The position numbers and the translations under genes were made by a program. This document shows, in pieces, positions 44,996 through 54,596 of a stretch of 64,000 nt of DNA. The stretch lies in assembly GCF_026107645.2 (NCBI RefSeq), contig NZ_JAPCHV010000006.1:161142-225141 (forward strand). The letters are read 5' to 3'. Numbering within the stretch: the first letter of the stretch is position 1; the number at the start of each line of letters is the position of its first letter. This DNA comes from Flavobacterium sp. MFBS3-15 (GTDB lineage: Bacteria > Bacteroidota > Bacteroidia > Flavobacteriales > Flavobacteriaceae). The notes beneath the pieces were generated by a model, which was not told where the DNA came from, searched no databases, and worked only from the letters and a program-made list of their open reading frames with translations.

Positions 44996-45742
44996 TTAAA
45001 TAACCTTTGCTTCGTTATGCAGCAGGTTCACAAGCTCATCAAGGTTGTCAGGGCTAATCAGTTTTACTGCTGATTTAGGTGCAGGCTTCTCGAACTTAAC
45101 CGCTTTTGTTGCCGGTGCGGCGTCTGTTGGCTCTACAACAGCCAGGGCTTTCTGCCTCGCCATCATGATGCCGCGCATATTTGGTATCCTCAGGTCTTTT
45201 TCTTCAACAAGGCCTTTTTGCCCGCCAATTACCAATGGAAGTTTAGCGCTGAGTGTTTCTTTTCCGCCGTCTATCTCGCGAACGGCTTTTGCCTCGCTGC
45301 CGGTAACCTCAAGTTTCAGGCACGAGTTAACGAAGTCGAAGCCAAGAAGGCCTGCGAGCATCCCGGGAACCATTCCGCCGTTGTAATCGAGTGACTCTTT
45401 ACCTGCGATAACAAGGTCGTAGCCGCCCTGCTTTACCACTTCGGCCAGCTGTTTGGCAACAAAAAAGCCGTCGGTCGGGTTAGCGTTCACGCGGATGGCC
45501 TCATCGGCACCAATGGCAAGGGCTTTGCGCAGTGTCGCTTCGGCATCGGGTCCGCCAACGTTTACTACTGTAACGTTTGCGCCCTGTTGTTCTTTAAACC
45601 ATATCGCTCTTGTTAATCCGAATTCATCGTTAGGGTTTATTACGAACTGTACACCGTTGGCGTCAAACTCACTGTCGCCATTGGTGAAATTGATTTTTGA
45701 CGTAGTATCAGGCACGTGGCTGATGCAAACTAGTATTTTCAT
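44996..45742 (-). CDS. etfB: Electron transfer flavoprotein subunit beta
   Basis: The 248-residue subunit has VCISHVPDTTSKI at its start, IVINPNDE-type VINPNDEFGLTRAI, and VIAGKESLDYNGGMVPGMLAGLLG followed by LPLVIGGQKGLVEEKDLRIPNMRGIMMAR (AMP-binding and recognition loop). It pairs with EtfA. It shares a divergent 273-base promoter region with pdhB; a TATTTTCG box lies upstream on the minus strand. Confidence 0.97.
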   Translation of the reverse strand: MKILVCISHVPDTTSKINFTNGDSEFDANGVQFVINPNDEFGLTRAIWFKEQQGANVTVVNVGGPDAEATLRKALAIGADEAIRVNANPTDGFFVAKQLAEVVKQGGYDLVIAGKESLDYNGGMVPGMLAGLLGFDFVNSCLKLEVTGSEAKAVREIDGGKETLSAKLPLVIGGQKGLVEEKDLRIPNMRGIMMARQKALAVVEPTDAAPATKAVKFEKPAPKSAVKLISPDNLDELVNLLHNEAKVI

Positions 45743-45979
45743 ATTTATAGTGTATGAAGTTGATTGTTTTTCCGTTACGAAAATAACACTTTTATCTAAA
45801 TAAAAAACTATGCGCGCATAATAAATAACATTTTTGTAAAAAAGATAAGCTTAAAATCTGATTATCATAAAAAAATACTGAATAAATCCGGATTATTGTG
45901 AATATTACTGGATTTAAAGTTAAGTTCGGGAAGAAGTATTAATTTGGGGAAAGTCACCCTGTAAATAATTTAAAATTTT

Positions 45980-45987
45980 TATTTTTG
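45980..45987 (+). promoter_or_regulatory. -7 box (TATTTTTG) of pdhB
   Basis: The octamer matches TAnnTTTG and lies 28 bases before the pdhB ATG. No TTG stands at the usual -33 distance. The rest of the 273-base divergent region is AT-rich and shows no ORF. Confidence 0.45.
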
Positions 45988-46015
45988 CCATTCATTTAAT
46001 CCGAAAAACATTTAC

Positions 46016-46993
46016 ATGAGAACGATACAATTCAGGGAGGCCGTTTGCGAAGCCATGAGCGAAGAGATGCGCCGTGATGAAACCGTATATTTAATGGGTG
46101 AAGAGGTAGCCGAATACAACGGCGCCTACAAAGCCTCAAAAGGAATGCTTGATGAGTTTGGCCCGAAAAGGGTAATTGATACACCGATTGCCGAACTTGG
46201 CTTTGCAGGTATTGCGGTAGGAAGCGCCATGAACGGATGCAGGCCTATCGTAGAATTCATGACATTCAACTTCTCATTGGTAGGTATCGACCAGATCATA
46301 AACAACGCAGCCAAGATGCGCCAGATGTCTGCCGGACAGTTCAGCATGCCGATGGTATTTCGTGGGCCAACGGCTTCTGCAGGGCAGCTTGCGGCTACGC
46401 ACTCCCAGGCTTTTGAGAACTGGTTTGCCAATACCCCGGGACTTAAAGTGGTTGTCCCATCCAACCCTTATGATTGTAAAGGGCTATTGAAATCGGCTAT
46501 CCGCGACAACGATCCGGTTATCTTCATGGAGTCGGAACAAATGTATGGCGATAAAGGAGAAGTGCCTGATGGGGAGTACACCATTCCTCTTGGTGTTGCT
46601 GATGTAAAGCGTGAAGGTAAGGATGTGACTATAGTATCTTTCGGTAAAATATTAAAAGAGGCTTTCATCGCTGCTGACGAACTTGAAAAAGACGGTATCA
46701 GCTGCGAGATCATCGACCTTAGGACTATCCGTCCAATGGATCATGATGCGATCCTGAATTCGGTAAAGAAAACCAACCGCCTTGTAGTGCTTGAGGAGGC
46801 CTGGCCTTTCGGAAGCGTAGCTTCGGAAATTACTTATATCGTCCAGGAACGTGCATTCGATTATCTTGATGCCCCGATACAGCGCATCACTACTGCCGAT
46901 ACCCCGGCGCCGTACTCTCCGGCCCTGCTGAAAGAGTGGCTTCCGAACGCAACCGATGTAGTGAAAGCAGTTAAAAAAGTTATGTACAAATAA
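46016..46993 (+). CDS. pdhB: Pyruvate dehydrogenase E1 component, beta subunit
   Basis: The 325-residue subunit has the transketolase pyrimidine-binding domain (EAVCEAMSEEMRRDETVYLMGEEV, DTPIAELGFAGIAVGSAMNG, EFMTFNFSLVGIDQIINNAAK) and the C-terminal transketolase domain (LRTIRPMDHDAILNSVKKTNRLVVLEEAWPFG). It forms the thiamine-diphosphate E1 of pyruvate dehydrogenase with an alpha subunit encoded elsewhere; the separation from pdhA and the E2 gene is usual in flavobacteria. Confidence 0.95.
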   Translation: MRTIQFREAVCEAMSEEMRRDETVYLMGEEVAEYNGAYKASKGMLDEFGPKRVIDTPIAELGFAGIAVGSAMNGCRPIVEFMTFNFSLVGIDQIINNAAKMRQMSAGQFSMPMVFRGPTASAGQLAATHSQAFENWFANTPGLKVVVPSNPYDCKGLLKSAIRDNDPVIFMESEQMYGDKGEVPDGEYTIPLGVADVKREGKDVTIVSFGKILKEAFIAADELEKDGISCEIIDLRTIRPMDHDAILNSVKKTNRLVVLEEAWPFGSVASEITYIVQERAFDYLDAPIQRITTADTPAPYSPALLKEWLPNATDVVKAVKKVMYK

Positions 46994-47014
46994 TCCAATA
47001 ATTCGATTATATTT

Positions 47015-47048
47015 GAAACTTCATCATACTATTTGATGAAGTTTTTTG
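47015..47048 (+). terminator. Terminator of pdhB
   Basis: ACTTCATCA and TGATGAAGT form a perfect 9-bp stem with a 7-base loop, followed by TTTTT, 25 bases after the stop codon. It ends 12 bases before the next gene. Confidence 0.85.
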
Positions 47049-47059
47049 TTTAAGCCTAT

Positions 47060-49552
47060 ATGAAAAGAAAAATACTGTTTTTACTGGGGGCATTTCTGCT
47101 CATTTCAACATCGATTTTTGCGCAAACCAAGGTTGGCGGTGTGGTGGTAGACGATAATAACGAACCGCTTCCGTTTGCCAACGTTTCCTTTAAGGGCACC
47201 AGCAAAGGAACAATTACCGATGAGAACGGTAAATTTTACCTGGAGTCGCCCGAAACCCATACGGAACTGATGGTTACATCAATGGGGTATGGAAATAAGG
47301 AGGTGTTTTTGGATAAGGCGGTTAACTACGATATGACAATTGTACTCAATGATGTACAAGAGCTTAAAGAGGTGGTTCTCTATACAGGTAAAACCTCTAA
47401 AAAGAATAATCCCGCCATTGATATTTTACGCAAGATATGGGAGCGCCGCCGCAAAAACGGGCTCAAAATGTTCAAGCAATACGAATACGATAAGTATGAA
47501 AAGGTAGAGTTCGACATGAACAGCATAGACAGCGCTTTTATGAAAAGCAAGCTGTTCCGCGGCATGGAGTTCATCTTCGACCATGTAGATACTTCGAGTG
47601 TTACCGGTAAAACCTACCTCCCGATATTTATTAATGAGGCACTGAGCAATGTGTATGGCGATAATACCCGTAACAGGAAAAAAGAGATTGTTCGTGCGAA
47701 CAAGAATTCGGGCTTTAGCAACAACCAGCAAATCATAGCCTTTATTAAGGACCTGTATGCAGACTATGATATTTACGACAATTACCTTAAATTTTTTGAC
47801 AAGGACTTTGTGAGCCCGTTGTCGCGCACGGGCATCAATGTGTATAATTATGTGCTGGCAGACAGCACATATATCGACAAAAAATGGTGTTACAACATCG
47901 TTTTTTATCCAAGGCGAAAAGGGGAGCTAACCTTTAAAGGAAATTTTTGGGTAAATGATACAACGTTTGCCATTAAGCAGATTGCGATGGCTGCCAGTAA
48001 AAGCGCCAACATCAACTGGGTAAAGGATATTTATATCGAACAGGAGTTTGAAGTGCTCAATGATTCGGTATTCCTGCTGAAGCGCGACCACATGATGAGC
48101 GACTTTGCGCTTAACAAAAAGGAGAAATCCAAAGGGGTTTATGGAAAGCGCACAACGCTTTTTCGGGATTATGTGTTTGATAAAAAGAAACCGGACGATT
48201 TTTATGCTGCCGAAGTAAATTATTACGATGATGAGATACACCGGCGATCTGACGAATATTGGGAGGAAAACCGTTTTGAGTCGCTTAATAATGACGAGCG
48301 GGGCGTATACAAAATGCTGGATACCCTTAAGACGGTCCCCAAATTCAAGCGATTGTACAGCCTGGTAGCCACGTTAGGGAGTGGGTATTATCAAATGGGC
48401 AACTTTGATTACGGACCTATATTTTCCACATTTGGCTATAATGATGTCGAAGGAATCCGGCTCCGTACGGGGGGGCGCACCTATTTTGGGCAAAACGACC
48501 CGTGGCGCCTGGAAGGATATACAGCGTATGGCTTTAAGGACAACCAGTTTAAATACGGCGTGTCCGGAAAGTGGATGGTTAACAAGAGGAACCGTTTTAT
48601 AATTTCAGGGGGTACACGTCGGGATATTGAACAGATTGGAGTAAGCCTCACGGCATCCAATGACGTTTTGGGCAGGAGCTTTGCCTCATCATCACTTTTT
48701 TCAAGCGGCAATAATAACAAGCTTACGTCTATCAATTTCAGTACTGTAGGTTTCGAGATAGAGCCGGTAAAAAACCTGACCTTCAGGTCGAATATTAATT
48801 ACCGGACATTAAAATCGGCATCGGACGCTTTTAGCCTGGATTATTATATAGACCCATGGGACCATTCAAAGGGAACAGAGGGATTTGTTAAGCAATATGA
48901 ATTAGGCCTCCAGGTTGATTATACACCTAAACGAAGGACTATAGGGTACGGGGTCGAACGGTCTGATGTGGACCTTAACTATACCAGGGTTTACCTCAAT
49001 TTCTCGCAGGGTGTCAAAGGGGTATTCGATAGTGATTTTGACTACCAAAAGCTTCAGTTTTACTGCAGGCAGCCTGTCTTGGTTGGAGGTTTCGGGCGCT
49101 TATTTACCACCCTCGAAGCTGGCAAGATATTTGGCGAAGTGCCACTGGGACTCATGGGGGTGGTTCCGGGTAACCAATCGTGGTTCATTATTGAGAACAC
49201 CTATAACCTGATGAACTATTATGAATTTGTAGCAGACGAATATGTATCGCTGCACTTTGAGCATAATTTCAATGGCAGGCTGTTTTCGAGGATTCCGGGT
49301 CTTCGTGATCTTAACTTGCGGGAGATAATAGGCATAAAGGGTGTGTACGGAACGGTGAGCGATGACAATATCAGGCTGAATGCCTCAAACATTCAGTACC
49401 GTGCGCCCGAAGATGTTTACTGGGAATACCACGCAGGGGTGGGCAACATATTTAAAGTTTTCAGGCTCGACTTTGCATGGAGGGGAAGTTATCTCAACCT
49501 TCCCGATGCAAATAAATTTGCCATTAAAGGCTCATTTGGCTTCTATTTTTAA
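47060..49552 (+). CDS. DUF5686 outer-membrane protein with carboxypeptidase-like regulatory domain
   Basis: The product has 830 residues. A signal peptide (ILFLLGAFLLISTSIFAQ) precedes a CarboxypepD_reg-like beta sandwich (about 22-110, GGVVVDDNNEPLPFANVSFKG), and then a long DUF5686 region with ILRKIWERRRKNG. The C-terminal half is rich in alternating aromatic strands and ends IKGSFGFYF, as outer-membrane barrels do. Members of this family are common in Bacteroidota and have no proven function. It follows pdhB but is separated from it by a terminator. Confidence 0.83.
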   Translation: MKRKILFLLGAFLLISTSIFAQTKVGGVVVDDNNEPLPFANVSFKGTSKGTITDENGKFYLESPETHTELMVTSMGYGNKEVFLDKAVNYDMTIVLNDVQELKEVVLYTGKTSKKNNPAIDILRKIWERRRKNGLKMFKQYEYDKYEKVEFDMNSIDSAFMKSKLFRGMEFIFDHVDTSSVTGKTYLPIFINEALSNVYGDNTRNRKKEIVRANKNSGFSNNQQIIAFIKDLYADYDIYDNYLKFFDKDFVSPLSRTGINVYNYVLADSTYIDKKWCYNIVFYPRRKGELTFKGNFWVNDTTFAIKQIAMAASKSANINWVKDIYIEQEFEVLNDSVFLLKRDHMMSDFALNKKEKSKGVYGKRTTLFRDYVFDKKKPDDFYAAEVNYYDDEIHRRSDEYWEENRFESLNNDERGVYKMLDTLKTVPKFKRLYSLVATLGSGYYQMGNFDYGPIFSTFGYNDVEGIRLRTGGRTYFGQNDPWRLEGYTAYGFKDNQFKYGVSGKWMVNKRNRFIISGGTRRDIEQIGVSLTASNDVLGRSFASSSLFSSGNNNKLTSINFSTVGFEIEPVKNLTFRSNINYRTLKSASDAFSLDYYIDPWDHSKGTEGFVKQYELGLQVDYTPKRRTIGYGVERSDVDLNYTRVYLNFSQGVKGVFDSDFDYQKLQFYCRQPVLVGGFGRLFTTLEAGKIFGEVPLGLMGVVPGNQSWFIIENTYNLMNYYEFVADEYVSLHFEHNFNGRLFSRIPGLRDLNLREIIGIKGVYGTVSDDNIRLNASNIQYRAPEDVYWEYHAGVGNIFKVFRLDFAWRGSYLNLPDANKFAIKGSFGFYF

Positions 49553-49553
49553 T

Positions 49554-49586
49554 TTGTACGGGTTTAACATTTTTTTTGTAAATTCG
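49554..49586 (+). promoter_or_regulatory. Candidate promoter of the first Cys-rich lipoprotein gene
   Basis: TTG (49554-49556), 22 bases and TAAATTCG (49579-49586) resemble the Bacteroidota pattern with one mismatch in the -7 box. It starts just after the DUF5686 stop codon. Confidence 0.4.
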
Positions 49587-49618
49587 TTATTATACTACAA
49601 TCTGTTATTGCCTGAATT

Positions 49619-50098
49619 ATGAAGCATTTATTTATCATGTTTTTTGTTTTCTTTTTGTTTTCATGCAAAAATGAGGATAAGGCTACCGTGGGGAGCATTT
49701 ATCCTGAAGAAGCTGCTGCCATTGCAAAACATGGAGAAATCCGGCTTTTGGACGAGGCAGAGCTGCAAAAATCATGGGAGAAAAGGCTGGAAGGGATGAA
49801 ACTAACCGCTTTTGAAGTGATTAAAGGTAAGACAGAAGGTGAGAATGGGGAAGATTATTATATGGTGCTTGCCCGTACGGAAGATGGTATAAAGGTGGCA
49901 GCGCTGTTGGAAATGAGGGGTGATAAGTTTTATTTTGATGCCTCAGGACAAAAAGATTCAGAATCTTACCTGCTGGTTGTTTGCAAAGGAGAATGCGATC
50001 AAGGCTGTCTTCCTGCTGTAAAGCTTGCAGAGGGCGCCAAGCGGATTATATGCTCATCCTGTGCAGATTGCTCTAAAAATGAAGTGGAAGTTTTTTAA
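49619..50098 (+). CDS. Cys-rich lipoprotein of unknown function (first of a pair)
   Basis: The 159-residue protein has a lipobox (FLFSC, C16) followed by KNEDK. The mature part has no domain I recognise. Its last 45 residues contain six cysteines in two groups, CKGECDQGC and CSSCADC, and end KNEVEVF. The following gene repeats this plan. The cysteine spacing suggests metal binding or disulfides on the periplasmic face of a membrane. Confidence 0.72.
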   Translation: MKHLFIMFFVFFLFSCKNEDKATVGSIYPEEAAAIAKHGEIRLLDEAELQKSWEKRLEGMKLTAFEVIKGKTEGENGEDYYMVLARTEDGIKVAALLEMRGDKFYFDASGQKDSESYLLVVCKGECDQGCLPAVKLAEGAKRIICSSCADCSKNEVEVF

Positions 50099-50153
50099 AT
50101 TGCTATTGTGAACAATTAACATTTCATTGGGCGGTCGTATTGCAGGGATGTTT

Positions 50154-50161
50154 TATTTTTG
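50154..50161 (+). promoter_or_regulatory. Candidate -7 box (TATTTTTG) of the second Cys-rich lipoprotein gene
   Basis: The octamer matches TAnnTTTG and lies 42 bases before the ATG at 50204. A TTG stands 24 bases upstream, slightly beyond the usual spacing. Confidence 0.4.
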
Positions 50162-50203
50162 ATATGAAACTAAAAGCTTACTGAAACTCAAAAACTTACT
50201 CCC

Positions 50204-50767
50204 ATGAAACGATCATTACTTAAAACCTTAGCCTGTATTTCGCTTTTTGCAGGATTTACATCCTGCAGTCCGGAATCGGCTGTAGACCTTACCACAGATG
50301 CAGGTGCCATAGATCCAAACGCGACAGAACCCGACAGACAAGGAAGATCTTCTTTGTGGGATGGCGAAATTGGTATTGACAGAGATACATTATTTGAAAT
50401 TACTGCTGATAAAGGTTTTCTTTTGGCAGACCTGCAAATTGTAGCCGATAAAGAGGGCGCATCGGAACTCATAGCCCTTGAGATTGTAAAAAAAGAGGCA
50501 CTGAATGACAGTAACGATACGGGTTACATGCTCGTGGCAAGTGACAGCGGCGCGTTTTCTGTAGGTGTTATGCTTAAACGCACACAAAGCGGCATGTTTA
50601 TGGTAGATGACGGGTTTGGGAATCCGAACCCTGTAGCAGTTAGCTGTAAGGGATGCTCATCAGGATGTAATCTGCAATACCTTTATATTGATGGCAAAAA
50701 AGTGCCAATCTGCAATGAAAACGGGTGCGGCTCTGATTGTAAAAAGTCAGAGGTTGAAATTGATTAA
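50204..50767 (+). CDS. Cys-rich lipoprotein of unknown function (second of a pair)
   Basis: The 187-residue protein has a lipobox (FAGFTSC, C21) and an acidic, low-complexity linker. A middle part (ELIALEIVKKEALNDSNDTGYMLVAS, FSVGVMLKR) matches the plan of the preceding gene (FEVIKGKTEGENGEDYYMVLAR, IKVAALLEMR). The C-terminus again has six cysteines, CKGCSSGC and CNENGCGSDC, then KKSEVEID. The two genes are paralogues of an unnamed family; no function can be given. Confidence 0.75.
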   Translation: MKRSLLKTLACISLFAGFTSCSPESAVDLTTDAGAIDPNATEPDRQGRSSLWDGEIGIDRDTLFEITADKGFLLADLQIVADKEGASELIALEIVKKEALNDSNDTGYMLVASDSGAFSVGVMLKRTQSGMFMVDDGFGNPNPVAVSCKGCSSGCNLQYLYIDGKKVPICNENGCGSDCKKSEVEID

Positions 50768-50782
50768 AGAAAACTTTATATA

Positions 50783-50812
50783 AAAAAAGCTCCAAATCTG
50801 GGGCTTTTTTGG
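50783..50812 (+). terminator. Terminator after the second Cys-rich lipoprotein gene
   Basis: AAGCTCCA and TGGGGCTT pair with one G-T pair and are followed by TTTTTTGG and more T residues, about 20 bases after the stop codon. Confidence 0.8.
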
Positions 50813-50963
50813 TTTTTTATCTCAGCTACAGTAAACCTAGTTGGTTAGAGTTGATTTTCTTGTTATGCATTACAATAAGTCGATTAAGAGTTTCAAGCCA
50901 GGTATTTCTTATTTTATTTTTTTGTAAAGTATTGATTTCGCTGGTTTTTTAGAATTAAAAATC

Positions 50964-50994
50964 TTGTCAATGATTTTTTTTTGATGTACTTTCG
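50964..50994 (+). promoter_or_regulatory. Promoter of ppa
   Basis: TTG (50964-50966), a 20-base spacer and TACTTTCG (50987-50994) fit the -33/-7 pattern with one mismatch. The ATG follows 32 bases later. Confidence 0.55.
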
Positions 50995-51026
50995 CAGCCG
51001 CTAAATACAGAAAATACAGTTAGAAT

Positions 51027-51557
51027 ATGACCGCTGCAAAATTAAAATCCTTTGACGTACTCATCGAAATCCCAAAAGGGAGCAGGAACAAATATGAATA
51101 CGATTTCAAATTAAAGAAAATACGCTATGACAGGATGCTTTTCTCATCGATGATGTACCCTGCCGATTACGGTTTCATCCCTGAAACGCTTGCCCTTGAC
51201 GGCGATCCGCTTGATGTGTTGGTATTAGTACACGAGCCTACGTTTCCTGGCTGTGTAATAGAGGTGAAGCCAATTGGAGTATTCCACATGGCTGATGAAA
51301 AAGGGCCAGATGAAAAAGTAGTGTGTGTGCCGGTATCTGATCCTATTTGGAACAAATACAATGACCTTAGCGATCTAAACCCGCACAGGCTTAAAGAGAT
51401 TGAGCACTTCTTCCAGGTTTACAAAGACCTTGAAAACAAGAAAGTTGATGTTGAAGGGTGGGGAGACGTTAATGAGGCATACGAAATCATTGATGCATGC
51501 CTTGAGCGTTTCGCAACAATTGAAAACAGGCCTGAAGAGCTTTTCAGCATAAAATAA
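51027..51557 (+). CDS. ppa: Soluble inorganic pyrophosphatase (family I)
   Basis: The product has 176 residues, the usual family I length. The metal-binding signature DGDPLDVLVL is present (D58, D60, D63), with EIPKGSRNKYEYD before it and DPIWNKYNDLSDLNPH after it. It hydrolyses pyrophosphate from biosynthetic reactions in the cytoplasm. The gene has its own promoter and terminator, and the membrane pyrophosphatase gene follows. Confidence 0.96.
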   Translation: MTAAKLKSFDVLIEIPKGSRNKYEYDFKLKKIRYDRMLFSSMMYPADYGFIPETLALDGDPLDVLVLVHEPTFPGCVIEVKPIGVFHMADEKGPDEKVVCVPVSDPIWNKYNDLSDLNPHRLKEIEHFFQVYKDLENKKVDVEGWGDVNEAYEIIDACLERFATIENRPEELFSIK

Positions 51558-51585
51558 AGTATTGCATTAAAAATACTCCATTAAA

Positions 51586-51622
51586 AAGCAACATTCTGTA
51601 AAAGAGTGTTGCTTCTTTTGTT
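51586..51622 (+). terminator. Terminator of ppa
   Basis: AAGCAACATTCT and AGAGTGTTGCTT pair with a mismatch near the 5-base loop and are followed by CTTTTGTTTTG, about 30 bases after the stop codon. Confidence 0.75.
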
Positions 51623-51682
51623 TTGCTTTTGTTACATTTACAAGATATTAACAAAATCAAAACCAAATAAACCTTTTAATTT

Positions 51683-54127
51683 ATGGAGTCAATTATGATT
51701 TACGTGCCGATTATTATGGCCGTTGTAGGGCTGCTCTTTATGGCAGTTAAAAGATCATGGGTGCTTAAACAGGATGCTGGAGATGGCAAGATGAAAGAAA
51801 TCTCCGATTACATCTATGAAGGTGCTCTTGCCTTTTTGAAGGCAGAATATAAATTGCTTACTATTTTTGTAATTGTGGCGAGCATTGCACTGGCTGCCAT
51901 AGCTTATATAGTGCCTACTACCGATATGCTAATCGTGGTAGCTTTTATCTTCGGTGCTATTTTCTCAGCTTTGGCAGGGAACATGGGCATGAAGATAGCA
52001 ACCAAATCAAACGTTCGTACTACACAGGCCGCACGTAGCAGCCTTCCGCAGGCATTAAAAGTGTCGTTTGGAGGCGGTACGGTTATGGGGCTTGGCGTTG
52101 CCGGGCTTGCCGTACTCGGGCTTACAGGCTTCTTTATTTTTTTCTTCCACTATTTTATGGGTGGTGTATGGACCAATACTATGGATATGACCATTGTTTT
52201 GGAAACTCTTGCAGGCTTTTCACTGGGAGCTGAGTCAATCGCATTGTTTGCACGTGTGGGGGGTGGTATTTATACTAAGGCTGCCGATGTAGGCGCCGAT
52301 CTTGTAGGTAAAGTGGAGGCAGGTATTCCGGAGGATGATCCACGAAACCCTGCAACAATTGCGGACAATGTTGGTGACAATGTTGGAGATGTAGCGGGTA
52401 TGGGAGCAGACCTTTTCGGGTCATATGTTGCTACGGTGCTTGCCGCAATGGTTTTGGGTAATTACGTACTCAGGGACATACTTGCAGCGAATCCTTCATG
52501 GACGGATGCATTCGGAGGTTTGGGGCCTATTCTCCTACCGATGGCAATTGCCGGTTTCGGTATCCTTTTCTCAATAATAGGAACACTGCTTGTACGCATT
52601 AAAGATAATGATGCCAGGGAAGCGCAGGTACAGGGTGCGCTCAATGTGGGTAATTGGGTGTCAATTATTTTAGTAGCCATATCGTGCTTCTTCCTGGTGC
52701 AATATATGCTTCCTGAAACCATGCAGATGGAGTTTTATGGCGAAGGCGCTAAAGACATTTCGTCCATGAGGGTATTTTATGCTACGCTTGTCGGGCTATT
52801 TGTAGGTGGTGTCATTTCATCGGTAACGGAGTATTATACCGGCCTGGGTAAAAAACCAATCCTTGCCATCGTACAAAAATCAAGTACCGGCGCGGGAACC
52901 AACATCATTGCAGGTTTAGCAACAGGTATGATATCGACATTCCCAACCGTATTGCTTTTTGCGGGCGCCATTTGGGCTTCATATGCTTTTGCAGGATTCT
53001 ATGGAGTGGCGTTGGCAGCTTCGGCTATGATGGCTACAACAGCCATGCAGTTGGCAATCGATGCTTTCGGACCAATATCCGATAACGCTGGGGGTATTGC
53101 GGAAATGAGCGAGCTGCCTAAGGAAGTGCGCACACGTACCGATATCTTGGACTCGGTAGGTAATACAACGGCAGCTACAGGTAAAGGATTTGCAATTGCC
53201 TCGGCAGCACTGACATCGTTAGCGCTTTTTGCGGCCTATGTAACGTTTACAGGAATCGATGGCATCAACATCTTTAAAGCACCGGTACTGGCCATGCTTT
53301 TTGTAGGGGGAATGATTCCGGTAGTGTTCTCAGCTTTGGCCATGAATTCTGTGGGTAAAGCTGCGATGGACATGGTATATGAGGTAAGGAGGCAATTCCG
53401 CGAAATACCGGGAATTATGGAAGGTACAGGCAAACCGGAATATGGTAAGTGTGTGGAAATCTCTACCAAGGCCGCGCTTCGCGAAATGATGCTTCCGGGC
53501 ATTCTTACAATAGGTTTCCCAATCGCCATAGCATTGGGCGGAATGGTCATTTATCCGGAAAATTACCAGCTTGTTGCCGAAATGCTTGGAGGCTATATGG
53601 CTGGTGTTACCGTATCAGGTGTGCTTTGGGCAGTGTTCCAAAACAATGCCGGCGGGGCATGGGATAATGCCAAGAAATCATTTGAAGCCGGCGTGATGAT
53701 TAACGGTGAAATGACTTATAAAGGATCGGATGCACATAAAGCTGCTGTAACCGGTGATACGGTAGGTGATCCTTTCAAGGATACTTCAGGCCCATCAATG
53801 AACATCCTTATCAAGCTCACGTGTCTTATCGGCCTTGTTATAGCCCCTATATTAGGCGGGCACGCCACTACAGAGCTTACAACTACAACTGCCGCACAAA
53901 ATACTGAGGTTATTGCAGACGATGAGCCTGCATTGGTTTCACAGACAAAAAGCGAGGAGATTTCCATTGAACGCCAAAAAGATGAGAATGGAAAAGTAAC
54001 CGCTACTGTTGTCATTTCTACTTTAACAGATAATAACGAGATTAAAACCGAGGAAAAAACTTTTCAGGGTACTTCTGAGGAAGTTGATGCCCAAATTGAT
54101 ACCTTTAAAAAGGAACGAAGAGGATAA
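51683..54127 (+). CDS. hppA: Ion-pumping membrane pyrophosphatase, K+-dependent type
   Basis: The 814-residue protein has about 16 helices and all the family motifs: [38 protein letters not shown] for pyrophosphate and magnesium binding, and [22 protein letters not shown]. In [10 protein letters not shown] the residue after the two Thr is Ala (A497); Ala there marks the K+-dependent subfamily, whereas Lys marks K+-independent pumps. Many bacteroidotal members pump Na+, but the ion cannot be decided here. After the last helix ([10 protein letters not shown]) there is a hydrophilic tail of about 80 residues ([11 protein letters not shown] to KKERRG), which the classical enzymes lack. The protein turns pyrophosphate energy into an ion gradient across the inner membrane. 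Confidence 0.95.
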   Translation: MESIMIYVPIIMAVVGLLFMAVKRSWVLKQDAGDGKMKEISDYIYEGALAFLKAEYKLLTIFVIVASIALAAIAYIVPTTDMLIVVAFIFGAIFSALAGNMGMKIATKSNVRTTQAARSSLPQALKVSFGGGTVMGLGVAGLAVLGLTGFFIFFFHYFMGGVWTNTMDMTIVLETLAGFSLGAESIALFARVGGGIYTKAADVGADLVGKVEAGIPEDDPRNPATIADNVGDNVGDVAGMGADLFGSYVATVLAAMVLGNYVLRDILAANPSWTDAFGGLGPILLPMAIAGFGILFSIIGTLLVRIKDNDAREAQVQGALNVGNWVSIILVAISCFFLVQYMLPETMQMEFYGEGAKDISSMRVFYATLVGLFVGGVISSVTEYYTGLGKKPILAIVQKSSTGAGTNIIAGLATGMISTFPTVLLFAGAIWASYAFAGFYGVALAASAMMATTAMQLAIDAFGPISDNAGGIAEMSELPKEVRTRTDILDSVGNTTAATGKGFAIASAALTSLALFAAYVTFTGIDGINIFKAPVLAMLFVGGMIPVVFSALAMNSVGKAAMDMVYEVRRQFREIPGIMEGTGKPEYGKCVEISTKAALREMMLPGILTIGFPIAIALGGMVIYPENYQLVAEMLGGYMAGVTVSGVLWAVFQNNAGGAWDNAKKSFEAGVMINGEMTYKGSDAHKAAVTGDTVGDPFKDTSGPSMNILIKLTCLIGLVIAPILGGHATTELTTTTAAQNTEVIADDEPALVSQTKSEEISIERQKDENGKVTATVVISTLTDNNEIKTEEKTFQGTSEEVDAQIDTFKKERRG

Positions 54128-54149
54128 TTGTTTCAATTCAAATAATAGC

Positions 54150-54185
54150 AAAATCCCACGTCGAAAGGCGTGGGATTTTTTATTT
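54150..54185 (+). terminator. Terminator of hppA
   Basis: AATCCCACG and CGTGGGATT form a perfect 9-bp stem with an 8-base loop and are followed by a T run, 24 bases after the stop codon. Confidence 0.9.
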
Positions 54186-54253
54186 AAACTGCAAGATTCC
54201 GGGTACTGTCGAAGTTAGAATACCTGCATTTTTCCAAATTTGCCTGGATTTAC

Positions 54254-54291
54254 TACAAAACTGCCCTCAATAGGAGAGCTATTGAGGGCAG
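54254..54291 (-). terminator. Terminator of the cold-shock gene
   Basis: CTGCCCTCAATA and TATTGAGGGCAG form a perfect 12-bp stem with a 7-base loop; on the minus strand TTTTG follows. It lies 38 bases after the stop codon. Confidence 0.85.
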
Positions 54292-54329
54292 TTAAAATGA
54301 GTTGCTCTGTAACGAACTGTTATAGTATC

Positions 54330-54521
54330 TTAAGCTACGACTACGTTTGTTGCATTTGGACCTTTACGGCCTTCTTCCACGTTATAACGGACCTGATCGT
54401 TCTCACGGATATTTTCTGTGAGGCCTGAAACATGGACAAAGATTTCTTTTCCACCGTCGTTCGGGGTAATAAATCCGAAACCTTTTTCTTCATTGAAGAA
54501 TTTAACTGTACCTTCTTGCAT
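54330..54521 (-). CDS. Cold-shock-domain protein
   Basis: The 63-residue protein is a single cold-shock domain: MQEGTVKFFNEEKGFGFI with RNP-1 (KGFGFI), then IFVHVS (RNP-2), ENDQVRYNVEEGRKGPNATNV. It binds single-stranded RNA and DNA as a chaperone. The frame is open to 54545, but the ATG at 54521 is the family start and a -7 box (54543-54550) lies inside the longer frame. Confidence 0.95.
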   Translation of the reverse strand: MQEGTVKFFNEEKGFGFITPNDGGKEIFVHVSGLTENIRENDQVRYNVEEGRKGPNATNVVVA

Positions 54522-54542
54522 TTTAAATGTATTAATTTTGTG

Positions 54543-54550
54543 CAAAGATA
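54543..54550 (-). promoter_or_regulatory. -7 box (TATCTTTG) of the cold-shock gene
   Basis: The minus-strand octamer is an exact TAnnTTTG match, 21 bases before the ATG at 54521. It supports the shorter reading of the gene. Confidence 0.5.
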
Positions 54551-54596
54551 GTCTTTGAAATGGAACTTATTGATTAATAGTTTTTTATTTTTAAAA

